Assembly: GCA_963816315.1 (NCBI GenBank)
Contig: CAWFJZ010000045.1
Location: 6,525-70,524 of the forward strand
Length of the DNA stretch: 64,000 nucleotides
Reading direction: 5' to 3'
DNA from: CADEEN01 sp963816315
GTDB taxonomy: Bacteria > Pseudomonadota > Gammaproteobacteria > Burkholderiales > Burkholderiaceae_C
Positions 9,138-17,031 of this stretch are shown in pieces. Position numbers and translations under genes: made by a program. The notes under the pieces are model-generated. The model worked only from the letters and a program-made list of their open reading frames with translations. It ran no database searches and had not been told where the DNA came from. Numbering within the stretch: the stretch's first letter is position 1; every line of letters begins with the position of its first letter.

Positions 9138-9719
9138 TCACCGCCGCAGCGCCGACACCGTTCGGGCGACGACCCAATGGTTCTTGCCGAGCTGCCGCTC
9201 GCGCAAGAAGCCCTGCTGCTCGAACATCGCGACCGTGCCGTTGTGCAGGAACGAGTTCGACACCGAGCGTCCGCTCGCGTCCTCCGGGTAGCTTTCGACC
9301 ACGCCGCCGCCGAGTCGCGCGATCTCGCGCAGTGCGCCCTTCAATGCGGCGTCGGCCACGCCTTGGCCGCGATGCGCTTTGTCAACGAACAGGCAGGTGA
9401 TGCGCCAGTCGGGCAGGCGCTCGAACCCTTCGCGGTAAACGCGCAGGTGCTTGATGCGTGGCAGCTCGCCGGGCGGCCCGAACTGGCACCAGCCGACGCA
9501 GTCGTTGCCTTGAAAGACGAGGGCAGCATGCGCGTTGCCTTCACGCACGCGGCCCTCCTTCTCGCGCCGGTTCTGCGCGGCGGTCTTGCCGCGCCCGATG
9601 CCTTCCGGATGGAACGACATGCACCAGCAACCACCCCAGACGCCGCCGTGGCGCTCGACGAGCGCCGCGAATGGGGGCCAGGTGGAAACGTCAAGCGGCT
9701 TGATCGCAAAGTCGGCCAT
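9138..9719 (-). CDS. GNAT-family N-acetyltransferase
   Basis: A 193-residue protein starting MADFAIKPLD. It has the GNAT acetyl-CoA binding signature in CLFVDKAHRGQGVADAAL (R/Q-x-x-G-x-G/A pattern) and a C-terminal FLHNGTVAMFEQQGF segment typical of the fold. An early VWGGCWCMSFHPEG stretch is common in a small-molecule acetyltransferase subfamily. The substrate is not predictable. It lies immediately after the flavoprotein reductase module with a 1-base overlap, but its function looks unrelated. The frame is continuous with the upstream cytochrome b frame only because that gene carries a frameshift. Confidence 0.82.
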   Translation of the reverse strand: MADFAIKPLDVSTWPPFAALVERHGGVWGGCWCMSFHPEGIGRGKTAAQNRREKEGRVREGNAHAALVFQGNDCVGWCQFGPPGELPRIKHLRVYREGFERLPDWRITCLFVDKAHRGQGVADAALKGALREIARLGGGVVESYPEDASGRSVSNSFLHNGTVAMFEQQGFLRERQLGKNHWVVARTVSALRR

Positions 9720-11660
9720 CAGGAGGCGGGCGTGTGAAGTCCGGTCGGCTGCAATGTACGCGCTGCCGACTGCGGCGTGAACGCGTCGGAGAAGCAGAAC
9801 TGCTCCGACAAGCCGTGCGCCAGAAAGTCGGGCACCGCGGCCTCGACCATCTTCACCGAGCCGCAGGCATAGACCTCGTAGCCTTCGAGGTTCGGGTGGT
9901 CGGCGAGCATCGCTTCGTGGACGAGGCCGCGGCGGCCGGGCCATTGCGCGTCGTCGTCGGCGTGCGAGAGCACGGGCACGAAATGGAAGTTCCCGTGCTG
10001 CTGCTCCCAGGCGCGGATCTGCTCCTGCAGGTACAACTCGGCGGCGTTGCGAACGCCCCAGTACAGCGTCATCGGCCGCTGCACGCCACGCGCGAACGCG
10101 TCTTCGACGATGCTCTTGATCGGCGCGAAGCCGGTCGCGCCGGCGACGAACAGGATCGGGCGTGTGCTGTCTTCGTTCAAAGTGAAGCGGCCGACGGGGC
10201 CTTCGAACTCGATCGCATCGCCTTCGCGCAGGCGCTCGAAGACCTGCGTCGTGAAGCGGCCGCCGGGGATCAGGCGCACATGCAGTTCGATCTCGGCGTT
10301 GCCGCCGGCTTGCGGTGCGTTGGCGAACGAGAAGGCGCGCTTCGCGCCGTCGTCGAGCACGATGTTGATGTACTGGCCTGCCGTGAAGGCGATGCGCTCG
10401 CCCTCGGGCAAGGCCAGGTGCAGGCGCATCAGGTCGGGCGACAGGCGCTCCATGCGCTGCACGCGGGCGTGCCAGCGCTGCGCTGCGGCTGCCATCCACG
10501 AGCGAGGCCACGCCATCGACTTCGAGCTCCACGTCGCCCTGCGGCACCGCGCAGCACATCAGCACCTGGCCCTGCGCGCGCATCGCATCGGTGAGCGCCG
10601 CGCGCTGGTACGGCCCCGGATCGACGCTGCCGTTCAACACCGTGCACTTGCAGACGCCGCAGCCGCCGGCGCGGCAGTCGTAGGGCAGTGCGAGGCCGGC
10701 GCGCAGGCCGGCTTCGAGGATCGTTTCACCGGCGCGCGCGGTGGCTTGCGCGGCGCCGGGGTGAAGCGTCAGTTGCCGCGTCGCCTTCGATGCGCGGCGC
10801 GGCGGCAGCCACGGCATCAGCAGCAGCAGCGTGGTCGCACCGAGCACGAGCGCCCACAGCGCACCGAGCGGCCAGACATACACAAGCGGGTAGAGGAAGA
10901 GCAGGAACCAGTCGAAGCTCAACTCCGCGGGCAGGCTGCGCAGATCGGCCGGGCCAAGGCTTGCGACGGGCGCGATCAACGCCAGCAGCAACAGCATGAT
11001 CAACAGCGCCAGCGCTATCGGCCGCGGCGGCTGCGTGCTCGCCTTGGGCACACGCTGCACGTGAATCCACATCACCAGCAATGTCGCCAGCGGCACGCCG
11101 ATGTGGATGAAGACGAGCAGCGAGAACAGCCGGTCGCTGACATGCTCGGGCGCGATGAAGTTGCGGATCAGCGTGCCGCCGAAGCCGGGCAGCCAGTCGA
11201 TCCACTCGAAGCTGGCCTGCGTGACGAACTGCGCCAGGCGGTCCCACGGCAGCATGTAGCCGTTGGCGCCGGCGGTGTACACGAGCGCCAACAGCGCCAC
11301 GCCGCTGACCCAGGAGAACCAGCGAAAGCCGCGCAGGCGGTCGAAGGCGAAGTAGCGCAGCAAATGCAGCCCCATCGTCAGCACCATCGCGTCCGACGCA
11401 TGGCGGTGCACCGTGCGGATCACGCCGCCTGCGCCCCAGGCGCCGTGCGTGATCGCTTCGACCGAGCGGTACGCGCCCGAGACGCTGGTGTCGAAGAAGG
11501 CGTAGAGCACGAGGCCGGTGGCGCCGACGACCCAGAAGAGAAAGAAGCTGATCGCGCCGAGGTGGTAGAGCGGGTTGCCCTTGTCGCCGAAGGCCGCGTT
11601 GAAGACCGCCTCGGCGCGCATGAAGCCTGCCCGCAGCCCGCGTTGCAGCAGGGCGATCAT
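9719..11660 (-). CDS. Cytochrome b - [2Fe-2S] ferredoxin - FAD/NAD(P)H reductase fusion (one frameshift)
   Basis: Read with one base removed somewhere in 10470-10516, this is a 646-residue protein with three modules. (1) An N-terminal diheme cytochrome b with H-x13-H pairs in two helices (HRHASDAMVLTMGLH; HIGVPLATLLVMWIH). (2) A plant-type [2Fe-2S] ferredoxin with CRAGGCGVCKC and a fourth Cys in LMCCAVPQ. (3) A ferredoxin-NADP reductase-type domain with FAD motif RAFSFANAP, NAD(P) motif LFVAGATGFAP and C-terminal VYACGSVKMVEAA. As given, the b-ferredoxin frame has no stop until the end of the acetyltransferase gene, whereas the reductase frame (ATG 10516) ends cleanly at 9719; this supports a single gene with an extra base. 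ATG 11660 overlaps the upstream stop (ATGA). It probably passes electrons between NAD(P)H and the membrane. Confidence 0.8.
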
Positions 11661-12980
11661 CGCTGGCGCATCGCGCGGAGCACGACGACGACGAAGAGCA
11701 GGCCGCCGACGATGGCGAGCAAGCCGCCGAGGCCCATCAAGCCCCATGCCCGCGATCTCGCCGGTGGAACGCAACACCTGCTCGGCGCCGGCGACCTTGC
11801 GCTGCACGCCGTAACCGCCGGACCAGACGAGGCCGGTGACATGCATCAACTGCCCCGTGCCGTAGATCCACGGCTGCGCGACAGCGAGGCGCCCGCGTGG
11901 CGCTGCACAGCCGAGCTGCGGCAGCAGGTGAAAGACCAGGCCCATCAGCGCCAGCGTCACGCCGACGATGCAGCCGTGGTAATGCGCGGGGATCTTGACG
12001 TTACTGCCGCTGATCGACAGGCCGATCAGGCCGCCGGCGATGAACAGCAGCATCGACGCCAGCAGCGCGGCGCGCAGCGGACGTTGTGTGTCGCGCAGTT
12101 CGTGCCGTGGAACCATCGCGATCGACACCGCCAGCACCAGCGGCACGATCGCCAGCCCGCCACCGAAGCGCATGCCCCAGGTGTGCATCTCGCGGTGTTC
12201 GACGCTGGCCACGTCGTGCATCAGGTAAGCCAGCGGCGTGACGAAGACGCTGGCCAGCGCGATCGCGAACAGCAGCAGCACGATGCGCGGCGACAGCGGC
12301 ACGCGCGCATCGCAGGCACGGGCCAGGGCGAGCCAGGCAACGAGCATCATCAGCGTCCACGTGAATTGCAAGGCGTGGCCACCGCCCCAGAACAGGATTT
12401 CGCAGTACGCCTTGGCGGGCAACTCGCGTGGCACGACGGCGAGCGACCAGGCGAATGCGATCAGCGCGACTGCCGCCGCGACGACGCTGGCGTGCAGGCC
12501 AAAGCGCAGGGCGCCGGTGCCGTCCAGCGCGATGCCGACCGGTGCGGCCTGCGCGAGGCTGCGCAGCACGAGCACCGACGCGCCGGCGCCGAAGACGAGC
12601 AGCGCAGCGCGGAACATCGCGCTGTCGAGCATCGGGATGTAGTTGGCCATCACCGCGTTGCCGGGTTCGACGAAGGCCGCAGCGGCCATGCCGAGCGCGC
12701 CCGCGGCGCACAGGGCCAGCGAGAGCACGCCGAGCGCGCGCCAGCGTGGCGCAGCGCGCAAGTTCAGGCTCCACAGCAGCCCGGCGATGGCGACGAACCA
12801 GACCAGCACCGACAGATCGACATGGACGACGAGCGCAACGCGGAAGAAGTCGCCGGCCGGCAGCCACGCGTTGAGGCCCGGCGTGCGCGCGGCGACGAGC
12901 AGCACCGAGAACAGGCCGGAACCGATCAGCGCGGCGAGCGCGAGCCCCAGCCAGCCGCGAGCGAGCGCGCGGTCGGTCAC
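11657..12980 (-). CDS. Divergent heme-copper oxidase subunit I-like protein (candidate NO reductase; frameshifted)
   Basis: About 440 residues, 12 hydrophobic segments. From GTG 12980 I see the helix II heme ligand His53 (VVHVDLS), helix VI GH (His202 in WGGGHALQF) and helix X H-x-H (His333/His335 in PAHYHG). The helix VII His-His pair of oxygen reductases is absent; the nearest match is His255-Asp256 (LMHDVAS). The residue four after His202 is Phe, not the cross-linked Tyr. An extra G in the G4 run at 11742-11745 shifts the frame; removing it gives GMGLMGLGGLLAIVGGL and a C-terminus ending VLRAMRQR-stop at 11657. The start is uncertain: no ATG, and upstream lies a repeat. Chemistry is inferred; a His-to-Asp change at the CuB site is known from some NO reductase-like HCOs. 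Confidence 0.7.
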
Positions 12981-13028
12981 GGCGGGCAGCGTGTAGTCGG
13001 CGGGCGTCGAGGCGGTGACGCGGTCTCT

Positions 13029-13187
13029 CCCTCCCCCTGCAAGGGGGAGGGTTGGGGGCGAGGCGGGGGTTTCGAGCCGCATGCGGCGAGCCCGCCGAGC
13101 GGCCCCGGCAGCTTGCCGGGGCGCGCACTGCAGTGGGGGTCGGGGTGCCCGCCGACCCCCATCCCCGCCATCCCCCTTGCAGGGGGA
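13029..13187. repeat. Mosaic of three GC-rich inverted repeats
   Basis: The 225-bp gap between two respiratory genes holds a perfect palindrome of C/G runs (13029-13051), a 19-base palindrome CCCCGGCAGCTTGCCGGGG (13103-13121), a GGGGGTCGG/CCGACCCCC stem (13135-13160), and a relative of the first palindrome (13172-13187). It looks like a dispersed intergenic mosaic element. It sits where the start of the HCO-like gene should be and blurs start choice. Confidence 0.7.
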
Positions 13188-13205
13188 AGGAGTCATGGCG
13201 GAGCT

Positions 13206-13733
13206 TCATTGCAGCGTGATGCCGCCTTTCTCGGCGTCGAAGTCGATCACCAACACCTGCCCCGGCGCGAGCTGCACGGTCGCTTCGCGTCGATACGGCG
13301 TCTCGCGCGCACGAATGTCGTCGGACAGGCGCACGGCGATCCGGCGCTCGCCGGCCGGCACGACGAGGCGCTCGTACACCGCAGCCGCGCCGTCCTTCGA
13401 CAGGCCGGTCGGTGCGGCGATACGCTGCAAGGCACGCTTGCCGTCGACATCCACCTGCACCGTGATGGGAGAGCGCTCGCGCGGGCAGATCTCCGGCGCG
13501 CGCATGTTCGGCGGCAGCCTGGCCTGTTCCTCGGCCGAGGGCTTGCGGCAATCGCCGACCGGCTTGCCGACGCGTGTGAAGCTCAACTTGATCAGCGCCT
13601 GGCCGGGCTCGATCGGGTGATAGCGCGGCCATTGCGAGAACACGCCGATGGCCGCAGCGAACAGGCCGTAGAGCAGCACCTGCCCGGCCCATGCCGATGG
13701 GCCGAGCTTCGGGGCAGTGCGCGTGTCAGGCAT
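13206..13733 (-). CDS. Membrane-anchored hypothetical protein in respiratory locus
   Basis: A 175-residue protein starting MPDTRTAPKLG with one transmembrane helix (about residues 16-33, VLLYGLFAAAIGVFSQW) and a soluble remainder rich in beta segments (SPITVQVDVDGK, ERRIAVRLSDD, VLVIDFDAEKGGITLQ). One Cys pair (CRKP, ICPRE) lies after the helix. I do not recognise a characterised family. ATG 13733 overlaps the end of the cytochrome b-ferredoxin-MvhD gene by 8 bases, so it is translationally coupled and probably an accessory subunit or assembly factor of the complex. Confidence 0.7.
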   Translation of the reverse strand: MPDTRTAPKLGPSAWAGQVLLYGLFAAAIGVFSQWPRYHPIEPGQALIKLSFTRVGKPVGDCRKPSAEEQARLPPNMRAPEICPRERSPITVQVDVDGKRALQRIAAPTGLSKDGAAAVYERLVVPAGERRIAVRLSDDIRARETPYRREATVQLAPGQVLVIDFDAEKGGITLQ

Positions 13734-15315
13734 GGTGAAGATCAGACACCACGGCGCCGGTGGGCGGGATGACCGAGCGCAAGCGATCGATCGCTCGGGC
13801 GAGTTGTTCTTCGTCGCCGCGGCCGGCGAAGACGAGTTCGACGCGGTCGGCGTCCACCGACGCACGCAGATGCGGCTCGCGCCGGCCGCGCAAACGCTCT
13901 GTGGTCCAGCGCTCGCCGAAGCGGAACTCGCAGCCGCCCTCGCGGCACGCCGCGACGATGACGCCGGCCGCGCCGTCGCGCAGCGCGTACTCGACGAAGG
14001 ACGGCGGCAACTGGCCGGCGCAGAGCAGGCTGAAGGTGCAGACACCGTCAGCCTTGACGCGCGTGACGTCGGCGCCGTGGTCGCAACCGAAGACGATGAT
14101 CGGCCGCGCTGCCCTTGTCTTCTCGATCGCGTCGCGCAAGCGTCGGCGCAGCGCGTCGATCGGCGATTGCGGCATGTCGATGCCGGTCACCAACTGCGCC
14201 ACGCTGCGAAACGGCGTCGACGACGGGCAGGCCCCGGCGCAGATGCCGCAGCTCACGCACAGGTCGGCATCGACGACGGCGAGCGTGCGGCCGATGCGCT
14301 GGTTCGGGTGCGGCGCCATCGTGATCGCCGCGTACGGGCAATCGGCGAAGCAGCGCTGGCAGCCGTTGCAGTTGGCCGCATCGACGACCGCGGCGGGCGC
14401 GGGCGTGTCGATGCGCGACGGCAGGAAGGGCAGCGCGAACAGCAGCAGCGCGGCAGCGCCGAGCAGCGCCCAGACGAAAGCCGGCGAGGTCGCTGCGGTC
14501 AGCGGGTGCACGAAGAGCACGATCCAGTCCAGACGCAGCGTGGCGGGCACACGATCCAACGCGGCCGGCGCGTGGCTCGCGATCGGCGCCGCGAGTGCGA
14601 GTGCCCCCAGCATCGCGAACAGGCCGATCGCCAAGGCGCGCGGCGGCCAGACCGCGGCGTGTGTCAGGCGCTGGATGTGGAACCACAGGCCGAACACCAG
14701 CATCAGCGGCAGGCCGATGTGCACGAAGACGAGGAGCGAGAACAGGCGGTCGCCGACCGCGCCCGCGGCGAGAAAGTTGCGCGCCATCGACGACGAGACG
14801 AAGGGCAGCGCATCGACCCACTCGGCGGTCGCGGTCGCCGAGTACTGGCCAAGTTCGTCCCAGTTGATCCAGAAACCGCCGATCGCGATCGCGAACACGA
14901 AGCCGAGCAGCGGCACGCCGGTCAGCCACGCGAAACGCCGCACGCCGCGCTCGTGGCGGTGCAACCATTCGCGCAGCAGGTGCATCAGCATGGCAAGCAC
15001 CATCGCGTCGGCGGCGTAGCGGTGCAGGCCGCGCAGCAGCCGGCCCAGGCCCAGCGGTACAGCCGCGAGGCCGTGGATCGAACGCCACGCGCCATCGACC
15101 GAGGTGTCGAGCACGGTGTAGAGGATCACGCCGCTGGCGGTGAGCAACCAGAAGGCGAGAAAGCCGATCGCGCCCAGGTGGCGCAGCGGGTTGCCCGTCG
15201 AGCCGAAGGCGGCGTCACCGATGCGCTCGGCAACGCGCCACGCGCTCAGGCCGAGGGCGCGTGGGCCGGTGACGCGGCGCATCGTTGCCTGCGCGCGCGC
15301 CGCTGATCGCGCCAT
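13726..15315 (-). CDS. Cytochrome b - 2x[4Fe-4S] - MvhD-like fusion protein
   Basis: A 529-residue three-part protein. Residues about 25-310: diheme cytochrome b N-terminal domain with two H-x13-H pairs (HRYAADAMVLAMLMH; HIGLPLMLVFGLWFH). Residues about 320-370: two [4Fe-4S] motifs, CNGCQRCFADCP and CVSCGICAGACP. Residues about 400-529: a domain like MvhD/FlpD, the iron-sulfur delta subunit that links hydrogenase to heterodisulfide reductase in methanogens, with FGCDHG, CAGQLPPSFVEYALRDGA and CREGGCEFRFG. The combination implies electron flow between quinol/cytochrome b hemes and a soluble Fe-S partner. It overlaps the next gene (8 bases) and the sco gene upstream. An internal Met (residue 12) is an alternative start. 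Confidence 0.85.
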   Translation of the reverse strand: MARSAARAQATMRRVTGPRALGLSAWRVAERIGDAAFGSTGNPLRHLGAIGFLAFWLLTASGVILYTVLDTSVDGAWRSIHGLAAVPLGLGRLLRGLHRYAADAMVLAMLMHLLREWLHRHERGVRRFAWLTGVPLLGFVFAIAIGGFWINWDELGQYSATATAEWVDALPFVSSSMARNFLAAGAVGDRLFSLLVFVHIGLPLMLVFGLWFHIQRLTHAAVWPPRALAIGLFAMLGALALAAPIASHAPAALDRVPATLRLDWIVLFVHPLTAATSPAFVWALLGAAALLLFALPFLPSRIDTPAPAAVVDAANCNGCQRCFADCPYAAITMAPHPNQRIGRTLAVVDADLCVSCGICAGACPSSTPFRSVAQLVTGIDMPQSPIDALRRRLRDAIEKTRAARPIIVFGCDHGADVTRVKADGVCTFSLLCAGQLPPSFVEYALRDGAAGVIVAACREGGCEFRFGERWTTERLRGRREPHLRASVDADRVELVFAGRGDEEQLARAIDRLRSVIPPTGAVVSDLHHA

Positions 15316-16148
15316 TCGAGCAGCCCATAGACGAGCACGCTGAAGAAGAAGAGGGCGCCGCCGATCAGCTCGAAGATCAGCTTGTAGTCGTAGCGGTACT
15401 GGCCGGTGTCCGGGTCATAGACGGTGCACAGGATGCGCACGCGCTCGACCAGCGACGACAACGTCGAGGCTTGCGTTGCTGGCGGCGCGTTCAGGATCAA
15501 CTGCCGCAGCGGCACGCCGAGCTGGTCGGCGCGCACCTTGTCGCCATAGACCTGGGCGTGGATGCGGCCGTCGGGCGCGACGACGGTGACGCCGAGCACA
15601 TGGTCGAAGCCCGCGGGCGTGGCCACAAAGCTGAAGCCGAAGGCTTGCGTCAGCGCATCGACACGCTCGCGCGGGGGGGCGAGGAACTCCCAGTTCGCCT
15701 CGTCGATGCGGTGCTGGCGCGCAAACGAGCGCATCGCGTCCGGCGAGTCGAACGGCTGGTTGAAGCCGATGCTGACGACGTTGAACTGGTGTTCGCCGAG
15801 CATCACACCGAGCCCCTTCACGGCTTCATGCAGCGCGCGTGTCTGCGTCGGGCAGACCTGGAAGCAGCCGGTGTAGATGAAGCTGACCAAGAGCGGCTTG
15901 CCCCGGTAGCCGGCCAGGCGCACCGCGCGGCCCTCGCGGTCCTGCAGCACGAGGTCGGGCACCGCGCGGCCGATCGCGGCTTCGCCGGCGCGCAGGGCTT
16001 CGCGTTCGTCGAGCGAAGGCACGGCGGCGAGTGCGCTCGAGCAGGCCACAGCCAGCGTCGCCGCCGCAACACCGTTCGCCCTGAGCCTGTCGAAGGGCTT
16101 CGACAAGCTCAGCCCGAACGGATGATGGTGCTCAACGCAGCGCCGCAT
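15246..16148 (-). CDS. SCO1/SenC-type copper chaperone for CuA
   Basis: A thioredoxin-fold SCO protein with the copper-binding CxxxC (TGCFQVCPT) and distal His (GFDHVLG), followed by an unusual C-terminal transmembrane helix (FELIGGALFFFSVLVYGLL). SCO proteins insert copper into the CuA site of oxidase subunit II, which is encoded in this operon. The start is uncertain: the signal-like segment VAAATLAVACSSALAA is preceded in frame by codons of a dispersed inverted repeat (16081-16121), so the repeat appears to be translated as part of the N-terminus if ATG 16148 is used. The 3' end overlaps the next gene by about 70 bases. Confidence 0.82.
   Translation of the reverse strand: MRRCVEHHHPFGLSLSKPFDRLRANGVAAATLAVACSSALAAVPSLDEREALRAGEAAIGRAVPDLVLQDREGRAVRLAGYRGKPLLVSFIYTGCFQVCPTQTRALHEAVKGLGVMLGEHQFNVVSIGFNQPFDSPDAMRSFARQHRIDEANWEFLAPPRERVDALTQAFGFSFVATPAGFDHVLGVTVVAPDGRIHAQVYGDKVRADQLGVPLRQLILNAPPATQASTLSSLVERVRILCTVYDPDTGQYRYDYKLIFELIGGALFFFSVLVYGLLEWRDQRRARRQRCAASPAHAPSA
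16081..16121. repeat. Dispersed inverted repeat (GTCGAAG/CTTCGAC family)
   Basis: Contains TGAGCCTGTCGAAG facing CTTCGACAAGCTCA, followed by GCCCGAACGG. The same core recurs at 21375-21405 and three times at 43976-44075. Here it overlaps the start of the sco gene. Confidence 0.8.
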
Positions 16149-17031
16149 CGACCACCACCGCCGCGAGCAGCACGGAGAGCTGCACCATCGACGCGAAGAA
16201 CGCCGCCAGTGCGGTCTTGCGTTCGGGCGCATGCGCGAGCGCCTGCGTCTTGCGCACGAAGTGAAGGCCGCCGATCAGCGCCCCGGCGAGATAGACAAAC
16301 CCCGCGCCGAAGAACACCGGCAGCACCGACACGGCCACCAGCAACGCCGCATTCGCATGCACGATGCGCGCAGCGCGCGGCACACCGACGACGACCGGCA
16401 GCATCGGCACACCGGCAGCCGCGTACTCGGCGCTGTTGGCAATCGCCAGGCTCCAGAAGTGCGGCGGCGTCCACAGGAAAAGCACGAGCGCGAGCAGCCA
16501 GGCGAGCGGGCCGATCTGCGGGTTCACCGCCGCCGCGCCGGCCAACACCGCAAAGCTGCCGGCCGCGCCGCCGACGACGATGTTCCACGCCGTGCGGCGC
16601 TTCAACATCAGCGTGTAGAGCAGCGCATAGGTCAGCGCACCGGCGAGCGTGAAGGCCGCGGCGACGACGTTGACGACGAGTGCCGCTGCGCCGATCGCGA
16701 ACACGAGCAGCGCGACGATGGCGAACAGCCACGCGCCGTTTCGCGGCAGCGCGCCGCTGGCGAACGCGCGGCCGCGCGTGCGTTTCATCAACCGGTCGCT
16801 GTCGGCCTCGGCGTACTGATTGAAAGCACCTGCCGCCGCCGATGCCAGCAGCACCGACAGCGCGAGCACGACCGTCTGCATCAAGCCGAGCGAGCCGCCG
16901 GGCACGATGGCCATGCCGCCGAGCGCCGTGACCATGATCAGCACAGCGATGCGCAGCTTGAAGATGCCGAGCACGAGGCGAGCCCGCGAAGCCGGCGCAG
17001 CCACGGCAGCTTGCAGCGTGCTGGTGTTCAT
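16132..17031 (-). CDS. cyoE: Protoheme IX farnesyltransferase (heme O synthase)
   Basis: A 299-residue UbiA-family membrane enzyme that adds a farnesyl group to heme B to give heme O. It shows the two Asp-rich motifs: NQYAEADSDRLMKRTRGR (N/DxxxDxxxD type) and the later catalytic loop region, and about eight or nine transmembrane segments. ATG 17031 shares one base with the stop of the oxidase subunit I gene (TGATG), so the two are coupled. Its presence, with a CtaA-like gene across the divergent promoter, implies the HCO encoded here uses an O- or A-type heme. Confidence 0.93.
   Translation of the reverse strand: MNTSTLQAAVAAPASRARLVLGIFKLRIAVLIMVTALGGMAIVPGGSLGLMQTVVLALSVLLASAAAGAFNQYAEADSDRLMKRTRGRAFASGALPRNGAWLFAIVALLVFAIGAAALVVNVVAAAFTLAGALTYALLYTLMLKRRTAWNIVVGGAAGSFAVLAGAAAVNPQIGPLAWLLALVLFLWTPPHFWSLAIANSAEYAAAGVPMLPVVVGVPRAARIVHANAALLVAVSVLPVFFGAGFVYLAGALIGGLHFVRKTQALAHAPERKTALAAFFASMVQLSVLLAAVVVDAALR

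Noticed and set aside
11657..12980. Programmed frameshifting as explanation for the many frame changes
   Set aside because: The sites share no slippery motif, occur in unrelated genes and all need one base removed, which fits sequencing insertions better.
9138..13196. A single 1352-residue protein joining HCO, cytochrome b, ferredoxin and acetyltransferase
   Set aside because: Two one-base shifts (11743 and about 10500) explain it; correct stops and starts with ATGA overlaps exist for each gene.
10047..13772. A 1241-codon plus-strand open frame
   Set aside because: Antisense shadow of the cytochrome b and HCO-like genes with no recognisable domain.
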